A DNA stretch of 64,000 nt. Source: Dipetalonema caudispina (taxonomy: Eukaryota > Nematoda > Chromadorea > Rhabditida > Onchocercidae). The notes under the pieces were generated by a model. It saw only the letters and a list, made by a program, of their open reading frames with translations. It made no database searches and was not told where the DNA came from. A program made the translations under genes and the position numbers. Location of the stretch: the NCBI GenBank assembly GCA_013365325.1, contig JABVXV010000007.1, positions 62,001 to 126,000 on the forward strand, written 5' to 3'. Positions 51,266 to 62,236 of this stretch are shown piece by piece (within the stretch, counting starts at the first letter, position 1; every line of letters starts with the position of its first letter).

Positions 51266-54200
51266 TTATGCCAGTTTCTTATACCAAAATCGAGCTCTAA
51301 AATCATCGCTGCCTGTAATAAATGCTGGCATTGTTGGGGAATGTCTAAATGTCCTCGTTGCCGCTGTATGCCCTGGAAATGATCACACATATCATAAAAA
51401 TCAAGAAGAAAATGAATCAAAATTTTGATAGCTAAACGAACAACATAGTGTGATGAAAGGAAATAAACTACCGAGTGCCAAAAGTCTTTTCCTATCCGAA
51501 TTGCGAGCGTCCCATGAACAAAGGCTGCCTGATTTTTCATCCGGGAATAGCACTGCAATAAATTACATAAGATTTGAAAAAAAAGGAAAAAATTTAAAAA
51601 TTATTCCAAATAACATGAAAAAAGGAAATCTGTAATATATTTCTTGAAAAAGTAGCAATACACTGACTCCATCGCTTGCTGCAGAGAGTAATCAGAGAAC
51701 TCAGAGAAAATATGATTCAGAAAGAATCTAGAAGGAAAATTAAAAAAGCATATGCACCGTAATCTTCATTATGATTAAAAGATGCTTGTATTGGATACTC
51801 CTGCACGCCAGTAGCACCAGCTCCAGTATATGCTATAAGACATCTGTTCGTTGATAGTTCCCAAAGTTTAACGATACTATCCAGACCACTAGTTAATATA
51901 TACTGCAATTTAACAGATAACTTTCAATTTTCCAATTTTCAAAAATATATTAGAAACTTTGGGTTTGAAAGTAAAATTAAGAATTGTATTGCACGTTAAG
52001 AATAAGAATAGATTGACAAGTGAATTTAACTGATGACTTTATACCCAAGGAAAAAAAGATACACCGTTAAGGATATTTGTTTTTTTTTTTTTTTTCCAGG
52101 TCTTTCCGTTTGAAACGGAAGACCTGGGAAAAAATTGAAACATGCAAAATTTACTTTTCCATTTCTTGTAAAAGTAGCACTGCATATCTGAGCACCATCG
52201 TGAGCTCGTTGAAATGTTTCAATACAGCGATTTGAAATACCATCCCAAACTTTTACATCCCCATCTTTTGAGCCCGTCACATAAAGCCGAGCGTTTTCTG
52301 AATAATTCACCTGGAATAGGACTCATGCCTAACGAGAAAGATTATCTTTAAACAAACTGATTGTAAATTTGTTTTAGATAAGCAAATGAACGACATCTCA
52401 TTTACGAAAGAAATTTAAAACAAAAATAATAAAAAAACTAACATCCATAATAGTATCACGGTGCTGATCAGTCGGAACACTACATACATAACATTGTTGC
52501 GTTTCGATGTTGTATAAACGTAAAGTTGGATGGCTAGTTGCTACCAATAAAAATTCACCAGCTGGATGGAATGAAAGAGCGCGTATTGGTTCCACTTCCT
52601 TGAAACAAGTTATTTTTTACTTTTTAAAATTTTATAAATAAAATACGATAATATGCATATTATTTAGTCATCTCGTTAATTGCCAGTGTTAACCATTGAA
52701 TAAATGAAGTATCAAGCTACTACAAACAAGATGGCGCTTTAAACAACAGTTCCTGGGAAAGATAAAAGTTAAGGAACTGAAACAATAGAAAAAGGAAAAT
52801 TTAAACGGTAGAAGAAAACAGAAACTAACGAAAATGGTTTTCATAGCCCGCTTAACTGCAGTTTTCGAAAAATCGAACATCTTCACAGTAAAATCATTAG
52901 CTCCAGAGACAATGATTTGCTCTCGCGGATGAAAAGCAAGGCAATTAACTTCCTGCCAAAAAATAACAAATGTGTAAAGCAAATGGATATTTTAATAACA
53001 TAGTATATGTGCTCCACAAACACTTCAATGAAATTTTCTATAGAAAAAATAAAATTCAAAAGATGAAAAATGCCTGAAAATTTTTAATTAAGAAAGGATA
53101 AATATGGTAATGTTAACACTGGGAAAAAGCATTTCTGCATAAGGATAATCAAAAAGACTCACATCAATGTGATCATAAAGAGTTCGAATAATTGGATGCT
53201 GCGCATCGGGTCCATTTTCAGTTAAACTAACTTCACCTCTGCAATATTACAAATCAATAACAAGAGACCAATATTGACTGTTTTCACAGACACTACAATT
53301 ATTTTGAACTAAGAAATCCCACCTAACTTCGCGAGCAATAATTCTTTCAACGTCCATAATCTTGATAGAACAGTCTGCCGATCCCGTTGCTAACAATGTT
53401 CCTGAAATAATAGCGGTACTGTCGTTAAATGAATTTAACGTGCTTATTAAGCAGAGCTTAAACAATGATACAATTAAAGGTATTGCTCTGAAAGTAAAAA
53501 ATTGCTATCCACGAGAAATTAAGAATGACCAACAAGAATGGAAATCACGAAAAAAATAAAGTGAAAAGAATGAGGATAATGAGCCCGGAAATTTGTCATA
53601 CCATCAGAATTGAATGCCGATGCACGACATGGTGACTTATGGGCTGTGAGATAAATTGTTTCATACATGCTCGGCTCCGGTGAGGTTGGCTCAATGTCGG
53701 CGTCATATTCCAGGTCAAGACCTGAGGATATATCCATCTAAAACCAATAATTGTCACTAAACGATTAGGAATATTGGTATTGGATAGTATCAAATATTTT
53801 CGCGGTATTAATAGAAATCTCTATTGAACTTACCTGTATAATGCCATCTTTCTCTTTCGGGTCGGGTTCATCAACGAATTGTTTAGCCATGGAGACCAAT
53901 CGAAACAGTTTATCAGATGGTGGAGGTGGTTGTGCTGAGCAACCAATTGCAGATGCTAAATTTAACGCCAGCTGTTGATGACCATCATAGAAAAGCTGTC
54001 TGTAAAAAGAAAGAAAAAACTGACCTCATAAATAACTCAATGAAAAATGAAAAGCCACAAGACAAACACTTCAGAATGTCACAGAAAAAGGACCAAAGTG
54101 AACCACTGTCAGGACGATCACTAGAGATGAATCCTCACTAAATCATCATCATTATGTAGCACTTACTATTATACATCCGAAGTTTTCATAAATGCTCCGT

Positions 54201-54538
54201 TGTTACATTAAAAAAGTTCAGGTCACAAGCAACTTTTTAGTGTTGAATGTGAAGTCGTAAGAATATATGGATTAAATTAAGGAAGAGACAGCGAATACCC
54301 TAACTTCTCTAGATTTAAATGAGTTTCAAAGCATAGCCACGAATCTTACTCTCTTTTCAAAGAGTAGACAAAAGAACAAGCAAGCATATCTTACTATACT
54401 TAAGGTTCAAAGTATCAAGTCAGTCTTTTAGATGAAACAACACCAGAAAAGATGTAAGCAAGGATGACAAATACCAACATAAACCTACCCGATAATAAGT
54501 CGGTACATGTAGTCACGATCTTTAATATCCGGTTTCAT
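51266..54538 (-). CDS. CSTF1: Cleavage stimulation factor subunit 1 (CstF-50)
   Basis: Eleven exons on the minus strand: 54538-54489, 53999-53834, 53737-53602, 53401-53323, 53238-53163, 52952-52830, 52598-52443, 52310-52155, 51902-51758, 51552-51472, 51372-51266; 424 aa (human CSTF1 431). The N-terminal [19 protein letters not shown] is the dimerisation region; the rest is a WD40 propeller, with [33 protein letters not shown] and [19 protein letters not shown] visible and a C-terminal [12 protein letters not shown]. With CstF-64 and CstF-77 it promotes cleavage and polyadenylation of pre-mRNA in the nucleus, recognising the downstream element and linking to RNA polymerase II. All introns are GT-AG; phases are consistent throughout. 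The start ATG lies 14 bases behind an acceptor (gttgtttcag, AG ending at 54553), probably an SL site. Intron 8 contains a near-perfect hairpin. Confidence 0.95.
52090..52134. repeat. Near-perfect hairpin in CstF-50 intron 8
   Basis: On the plus strand, a T-run followed by ccaggtctttccgttt pairs with aaacggaagacctggg and an A-run. About 20 base pairs with one or two unpaired bases and almost no loop. It lies within the intron between 52154 and 51903. Confidence 0.8.
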
Positions 54539-55274
54539 TGTAGTACGTTTTCCTGAAACAACTCCAATAGTTGTCACGTTACGTTTTAAAGCATAGCTAA
54601 TTATTCATTTGAAGATTACCAATTTTCCTCAGGTAAGTTTGAAATTGATTGAAAACTAGTAGGTTTACTCAACTGAAGGAGGAAGTGAATGATAACTCAG
54701 GTAAATATAGTCCCTTCCAGACCTCCACCCAGTTTTCGCAAATGCGGGAAAACATTTCGGACATTCAGAGACATGTATGTAAAGTAGGTGATCGCACAAA
54801 GTAAAATGTAGCAATGATATATTACTAATAAAGAGGAGAAGGATAAAAGGAGAAAAATGAAAACATTATGCAACGAAGATTGTATAAACTAACGAGACAG
54901 ATGAGTGAGTATTCGAACAGTAGAGGAAATAGAATAACATACGAAGTTTTTGTAGCAGGCTTGAATACGGTTTGCTATAAATTTGAGTCTCGATACATAT
55001 CCATGTCGTATCTTGTTGCATCTCTATGAAAATCGTAATCTCGTGGTTTATGTTTTAATACGAAGTTGTATGATATTAGAGTGAGATGAGTATTGTGGCT
55101 AGTATTATTAGCTGTTAATAGATTTAGAAGTCGCACTTTAGAAAATTAGTTGGTTAATACAAAATAAGTTACTCTTATACAGGAATAGTTACTACGTGCT
55201 GTTTTCATTTACTTTGAAATATTTTAATTATTTTATTTTAATAGATATTGATGTTCACAAGTACCACTTGAAGG
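54539..55274. promoter_or_regulatory. Shared 5' region of the CSTF1 and HSPBP1 genes
   Basis: The two start codons face away from each other across 736 bases, so promoters for both genes should lie here. The probable CSTF1 leader acceptor is at 54553. A candidate acceptor for HSPBP1 (ttttaatag, ending at 55244) lies 30 bases before its ATG. No defined promoter element could be identified by eye. Confidence 0.5.
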
Positions 55275-57715
55275 ATGAGCGAACAAAACATCACATCACC
55301 TCAGTGCTGGTCCAAACTGCTGTGTTTAGCACAGTCCGCTAATGATGGAAGTGGTGGCGAATCGGGTCAACTCATGTCGAAACATGTAAGATATGCTATT
55401 TTTCTGCGGTTTCCTCTTTTAATTCAAATATAAATTAAATATATTGCAGTAAAAAATTGTTAGATTCTTACCTAGTTGACTTTTGCTTACTTTTTGCGGA
55501 ACTTTTTAGGATCAGGAATTTGTCGAGAATGCGATGGCTGAGGCGATGCACTCAACAGATCCCGTGAGACATATGGCAAAGCATATTGAACAATTAAAAT
55601 CAATCGGAAAAAGTAAGAATGACATTGATAGCATTACGGAAATTGTAGATAACCTCGAAGAACTGGTTTGTGATATCGACTGCGCTGCTGACTTCTGCAA
55701 GTTGGGTGGCCTTGTTGAAATAATTAGGCTTTTGGTGAGTTTTTAAGCCTTAGTGTTGACAGAATTTACTCATATTTCTGGCTTAAATGAATAGAATTAT
55801 TGATATATCCAACATATTTTGTTATGGCTACTTTCAGAAAAGTGATTGTGATTCAGTTCGATGTGAAGTAGCTCGATTAATACCATTATTAGCACAAAAT
55901 AATCCATATGTTCAGAATATAATATTGGAAACCGATTTATTACCTTATTTGCTAACTGTTCTGGAAGAAATTAATGCATCTGAGGTTTATTTGAGTTACT
56001 TCATTCTTCTCTCAATCAATTTGCAATTTTCGATTTTATTTCTAACGGAAAAGGATTTTAATCTTCAAGATTTAAAAATTTAGCAAAATTAGTGTTGTAA
56101 TTTTTATTGTTGTGAGTCACCAATTAGCTCAAATAATCGAAATTGTTTTTCTTCAGCATGCATCCCTATTCTTCCGTATTTGCAGGATTTACTGATAAAG
56201 GCTTTGAGCAGCTTGTCCTCGATTGTTCGAGCGCATGAAAAGGCATTCAGGCAAGAGTTTAGCTGCGAGTTTAGCTGCTTGATATAATTTCTAGAACAAA
56301 TAACAATTTCACTTTTGTGCGACGGATCATAACCAAATTCAGAAGCTGACTAGAATTTGAATCCCTTATTACTATCAGAAATTTGGATTTAGTTAAAATT
56401 ATTAATCATTTTCAGTGAATTCTATCAGTTAAAAGGTCTAGAAAAGATCGAGAATGTATTCCAGAAAGCAGTAGATACGCATCATTTTAAAGTAGCTAAC
56501 AAAGCAGTTCTAATTACAACAAGCATAGCAATCAGTCTTGGACCTGGTACCATTTGAATTTATTTCACTTCTGTGTATTATTTCTTAATTTAATATTTCT
56601 AGGTCCTGCCATTTCGTCCTTTACGTATTTTAAAGATTAGTTTTCAGTACTGTTATTCATCGTTGATTTTTATGCAATCTTTTGATATTGGCTTTTTCAT
56701 CCAGTACCTTTCTTGGTTTTACCGTCAAAATGCTCTCTTGACTTCTTTCTTTTACGATTACGTGTGATAAGTATAAAACAGCCGAGTAAAGCGGTTTGGT
56801 GTGAGCGCATACCTGTTGAATGCGACATGTTTGTTCATCAACTAATTACTAAGTCAACGTTGTTGGATTTTGAGAACTTCTAGGCAGTTCTTGTGTTGAA
56901 TATTTCATCAGGACGAGGAATATTAGAGAGTGGGAAAAAGAAATCAAGTCAAGAGCAAAATACCCATCACCATTTACTTTTGCAGATGTGAAGCACTATA
57001 ATGTTCTATCCGTTTTATTTCGCATGACGGTACAGCTATCATCAGATAGCGTAGGATGCTCGTATTTCCTTGATTATCTTATGAATAACATTGTGGATAA
57101 AGCAGATAATAGTGATCTCACGGGTGATGAATACAAGATGGACTTTATGAAACTTGATAATCAGTCTAAGCAACATTTCTGCGACTTATTGAAAAGGCAG
57201 TTGAAATACGAGGAACGACTCCCTCATGAGGTGCGTTTTCTAATCCTCATTCATTTTTAAAATTGTTTTATAGCTAGGAGGCTTTGGGTAATTAGACATG
57301 ATTTAATGACAACAGATTTGATCGCAAGCCTGCATTTCGACTCTTCCCACTGTAGAATTTTTGGAAAGGCAATTAGATTAAAATAGATATTTCCGGATCG
57401 GGGAAGTAATTCAGACGACAAGAAATACGCTTCCATGCAAAACAGTTTATTTTCGATTTTCCTCTATACACACCATATCATTTCAAAGGATTTAATTTAC
57501 TTATTTCCTTCAGATTATTCACTTCATTTTTCGTTATTATCCTACTTTTTAAATACTTCTCCATTGTCTTTCCCCCTTTACTTCTTTAAAATACCAGCTG
57601 TAGCTTTTTCCAATTGCAGAACTGTCTAATACGTCTTAAAAAAATGAATATGGTACTGGAAGACATGAAAAATTTCAAATTGGAAGAAGTTTCGAAAACA
57701 CCAAATAACTTGTGA
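55275..57715 (+). CDS. HSPBP1: Hsp70 nucleotide exchange factor HspBP1/Fes1
   Basis: Seven exons: 55275-55385, 55510-55734, 55838-55984, 56186-56250, 56416-56546, 56986-57230, 57620-57715; 339 aa. The protein is all-helical Armadillo type; the ITEIVDNLEELVCDIDCAADFCKLGGL block matches the human HspBP1 segment around LADLCENMDNAADFCQLSG, and SIVRAHEKAFSEFYQLKG aligns without gaps to human CLVREQEAGLLQFLRLDG. The family binds the Hsp70 ATPase domain in the cytosol and speeds ADP release. Intron 4 uses a GC donor (ttcag, then gcaaga at 56251). GT donors 6 and 18 bases downstream are also in phase but would insert two or six residues into the gap-free alignment. The C-terminus (EEVSKTPNNL) is short and variable, as in the family. 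Possible AATAAA at 57929-57934. Confidence 0.88.
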
Positions 57716-58049
57716 TTCTCGTTCGAATTCTTGATGAATACTATTTCAAACCCGTTTAACTTTTGTTATATGTAATTCATTAACACTTAATAGTAATCCA
57801 GTAATTCTTCTAGCAAAAATTAGAGTGTTCTTCTTTCTATTCCAGCTAGAGATGTGATTTTGTCATACTCCAAAATGGATTTGCTTCAGAAATTTGGCAT
57901 TTTTGACCATCCAACTGTTTATACTTTTAATAAATCATTGGTTACTGTTAAAATGATCAACTATTGTTATACGAGAGATCTAATAAACCAACATTTTAAA
58001 TTAAAAGATCGGATATTACTTTTCTTCAGCCATCTACTAAAATATACTC

Positions 58050-58086
<37 letters not shown>

Positions 58087-59163
58087 ACCTAATAATTATT
58101 TGAAATCCTATCTAAAGGACATTAACAAATTCCGGACTTTCTCGAAAAACAACTTGCATCAGTTCCACATACAATTTCCTTATCCAGTAATCTCAGTCTC
58201 TGTACCATTTCGGTCTTTACCGAAAACTATTGCAGTTCACTCACTCTTATAATATGAGTGGGAAGACAGGTCCAGCTGTTGATCAAAGCAATCGTTCCCT
58301 CAAACATCCACCACAAATCACTGAATACATACTACATGCTTTTAGAATTATATGAACAAATACGCAATATGCTAAATTTTAGATTTATTGCACGTTAAAA
58401 ACTACAACTTCGAGTTCAGCTGTGAATAAACTTCGAATATTCAAAATAACTTGGCATAAACGATTGAAGCGCAAAGTGTACAAGACTGGCCAGGTGAGCG
58501 GTTAGGCAATTACACTATTGACTAAAAGTAGCTTTGCTAACGTAGCCAAATAGTTTTGAGTTAGCAGTTTAATTCAACACGTCATTAAAATAAGAAACCG
58601 CGTAAAGATTAACATTTTTTGGGATTCTCTTGATACTGAAAACATGTCGAAAAAATACAACATAACTTCAATACCATGATAAAAAACAACCAGTACTTCA
58701 GTAAAGGCACTTAATTTAAGTGAAACAGGCTAAGAAAGTTGCCAGAATTGAAAGAAGCTATGGAAATTGCTGGGGCTAAAACCAAGTTCTTGAAATTTCG
58801 TCCATAAAATAGAATTCAGTTTTCATTCATTTGCAAAATAAAACCTCAATAAGGCTCCAAAATCCTATATGAACATTAAAAAATGCAACAAACAAAAGTT
58901 TTTAGTGGAAATGTGGGCTAGATCATAACTGATAACATAAAACTCCCTTCAAACATTTGATAAAACCTCCTTCAAATAAATTCCTGCAGAAGTTTTAGAA
59001 ATCATCGTCAAGTTTGATAACTAATAAACCAAAAAGCTTTGCATAAAGAGCTCCAACAGTAAACTTGAGAAGCAGCAAAAATAGCTCTCTCCATCACAGG
59101 AAATATCCATTCATTCCGGGATTATTCCTTTATGAATATATTATCAGTAGTAGAAACTACAGT
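57716..59163. other. Intergenic region between HSPBP1 and the zinc-finger gene
   Basis: Convergent genes flank this 1.4 kb. It holds the HSPBP1 3' UTR and a TA microsatellite at 58052-58086. No gene or RNA was recognised. Confidence 0.6.
58052..58086. repeat. TA dinucleotide microsatellite
   Basis: About seventeen consecutive AT/TA units are visible. It probably varies in length between individuals and is a site of cruciform potential. Confidence 0.95.
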
Positions 59164-61841
59164 TTAACTCACAGTATCTTGAGCAGTAACATGAATTTCA
59201 TCCGAGATACTGATAGAGTTAACATTAAACCCATCCGTAAATCCATATGGTACATCTCGAATACTCACTAAGTGGTAGCGCCTCAAATGGATAGCAAGCG
59301 ATGCACGGCTGCTGAATTTCCTATTACATGTTTCACAGTCGAATGGAGCATCCTCTACAACAAAACATTTGGTCAAAATTTAAGTTTAAAAATCCTTAGT
59401 TCATCACACATCGTAATACTGTAATTGATGCACAGTATTTCGAGCATATATTTCTCGAAATTTCAAAGCACATAAATTCATGATGCTTTTTCATTTGGAA
59501 AAGGAATTTAAAAGTTTATTTCTTCACTTCACTATAAGCGATTAAACAAATTATAATGACATTACAAGTTGCTTATTACAATCCGCAAGGATTCCAGTAT
59601 CATGAGATTCTTGCGCTCAATAAATTTATTTCGCAAGGAGAATTTGTTAGTGCTCTGAAAATTTGGAGCTTAATCTATATTATTCTTCATAAAAAAATAA
59701 GTAAGACAAAAGTTTACCGCTATGCACAGCCGATATGTGATCTTGAAGTTTCGAAGGGCATGAAAAACATTGTGTACAACTCGGAATTTTGCAAGCATAT
59801 TTTTTGATCCTAACTCTTTCCTCATACTTTTTAAGGTGAACGCGATTCCAATGTCGCCGGGAAGTATGAATATCATAAAAAACTTTTCCACATTTCTGAC
59901 ATTCATATTCACCTTCAAAAAAGAAAAAATTCAGAACTCTGAAACCATTATTCATTTGAAATCATTTACAACTTGGAAAGCCATATAATTCTTCAAAAAT
60001 AGACCAGATGCCTCGCATCTCTCCCATTTCTTGAAAATAAAGTTGTTCATTTAAACCAAAACCTTAACCTTTTGGCGTTAAGAAAAATTAACATCTAAAT
60101 ACATAAATTTTCTGCTAAACGAGAATTTAAATACCAAACATTTCAGTAGAATAGCATTAAAACAGAATAATATGTTCTTTAAAAGGAAAAAGAGACCTGT
60201 TTCTGTGCAATCAAATGGTATTTTTCCAGACATTGTTTGCTCTTCCATTTCTAAACTATCTCGTCGAGTCAATACTTCGGAAGACTCCTCCTGATCGATG
60301 TTCCCAGAATTACCTGGCTCCACTTTAATTGCCTTTCCAGATTCCATTCCACCACAGTAATCACTGCAGTCATTTTCAGTTATCGCTCCATCATGCTGTA
60401 CTGCGAAAGAGAGATGAATCGACGTTTCTGCATTTCGTGGTGGTGTTTTTGATAAAACACGATTGCTAGTAGGTTTCTCTATATTGTCCACCTCTTCAAT
60501 AAACCAACATATTGGAAAAGTTTAACGTGAATGAAACAACATAATACTACGAAATTAATCTTCAATATCTTAATTTAAAATAATATCACTAGTTACTAAT
60601 CTATATGCATAAAAGACATAGAGGCTCATAAAAAAAAGAGAATTGCCATCTTCATCCCAAGAAACATAGAAAGGCAGTACTGATCTGCAATATACCAAAA
60701 CAAAGCTCAGATAAGACATTACAATCAGCCTTCTATTTTTATTTTACTGAATTTCCAAAGACAAGTTACTAAAACACTACTTCGTTGAAACTGGCCGTTT
60801 AATTAATCCAAAAACTGCTATTTGTGAGGGGAAAAAAAAACTTAATTATAACATACGCGGAAGGTTATCGTGGATATTGACGAATTCGATTCCAGAAAAT
60901 GCATTCGTAGCAATTGATTCTTCTGCTGCTGAAAACTTTGCTTCCGTAGGGAGATCTTTGGAAAGGTTGTTTTCAGGTTCTGGCGATTCTCCCAGCATCT
61001 GATCATCTATAATCAGACTACCCTGACGGCTACTGCAATGAGCTTCTTTGATATGCCGTCTCAATCTGCAAAAAAAGAAAAAATTCACGAAGTAATTCGA
61101 ATCGATGTTACATTAATTCCTAAGAAACTCTCAAGGAACTATACTTTGCATGGTGATTCAATGTCTAACATTGCAGCCCAAATAAAGAAGTTGTTTAAAA
61201 GTGTCTGAATTACTAAAAAAAAACTGTGGACAATGACAAATCAACAATTCCTTACATGTATTTTAGTCAAGGAGAAAATGATTTGCAGAAATGATTAAGG
61301 AAATAGGGAATTTATACTCAAATATAATTTTGACAAACCTATTATAGGCTACTGTTGCGGCACATCCATCAACTGTGCAGCGAACACCATTTTCATGACA
61401 TTTAACAACATGTTTCCTCACTTCCGCTTTGACACTCGATGAATATGCACACAAGTGACATTGATGTATAATTTGGTGAGCATAACGCATGTGAGTGCGT
61501 AGTTCATTGAAACGATTAAAACGCTCCGGACATAGTTCGCAAACATTCGCTACTAAGAATCATCACGTTGTTTGGTAATTACTATTTCGAAAAAGAAATT
61601 CGCGAAATTTCAAAAACACCATACAAGTTAGCTCACTCACAACATATCCTACTGAATTCTACAACTTTTGAAACTAAATCCTCCAACTTCAAAGATTCGC
61701 AACAGACTTACAAGAATGATTTGAATTGATATGCAGGCGTAATTTATTTGGAAAAGGAAATCTTGCATCGCAGCTTGGACAAGCATGCTTCCTCTCTACT
61801 CGCTTTGCAGTAGCTTTTTGGCGTTTTGTCGCATAACTCAT
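59164..61841 (-). CDS. C2H2 zinc-finger protein with seven fingers
   Basis: Six exons on the minus strand: 61841-61712, 61552-61339, 61065-60857, 60493-60197, 59912-59718, 59354-59164; 411 aa. Fingers (Cys, Cys, His, His): 21, 24, 37, 42; 48, 51, 64, 69; 75, 78, 91, 96; 102, 107, 119, 124; then a 160-residue acidic, Ser-rich linker; 288, 291, 304, 309; 324, 329, 342, 347; 355, 358, 371, 376. Fingers 4 and 6 have the C-x4-C spacing. The fingers lack the standard TGEKP linkers, so some may bind RNA or protein. It is presumably a nuclear DNA-binding regulator; no orthologue is claimed. The linker contains IKVEPG, which resembles a sumoylation site (psi-K-x-E). The ATG at 61841 directly follows an acceptor (attttcag), probably the SL site. 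Acceptors of exons 4 and 5 are of the unusual GAAG type. Confidence 0.85.
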
Positions 61842-62236
61842 CTGAAAATAAATCTGCAATATGATCAGTATAAATATTTCACTAAGCAACCTAATATTTG
61901 TAAAACAAGGATAAGTTCGGAACTGATACCGTAAGATGCAAGGGTAATACGGACCGGTTTAAATCTATATTTATTACTGTCGCCAAATTCTGTGAACAAT
62001 AAACAACTCAAACAGTGGAGTATTAGGAAAGCACAAAACGCACAATTCAAATAACAAGATCAAACATATAAACTAAAACGTACAAATAAAAAGCAATTGG
62101 GAAAAGGGACACAACTATACAATTCATTCAAGTGAGAGGCAACATACTTTCCGCTGTATGGGCCGCTTACGATAAAAAAAAAAATTGTGAAGAGCCAAAT
62201 GACATAAACTGATTATGGCTTTTACGAAAAGTGATC
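61842..62236 (-). other. Short gap between the SEFIR gene and the zinc-finger gene
   Basis: The two genes run in the same direction, with 395 bases from the SEFIR stop to the zinc-finger ATG. The gap contains a 60-base segment bounded by plausible splice sites (acceptor before 61989, donor gtatca near 61929), but it does not join the zinc-finger frame. It could be a 5' UTR exon or chance. The spacing is compatible with, but not proof of, an operon. Confidence 0.4.

Noticed and set aside
61929..61989. Segment with splice sites upstream of the zinc-finger ATG
   Set aside because: Its phase 1 end puts the next exon out of frame with a stop, so it cannot be a coding first exon of that gene; at most a 5' UTR exon.
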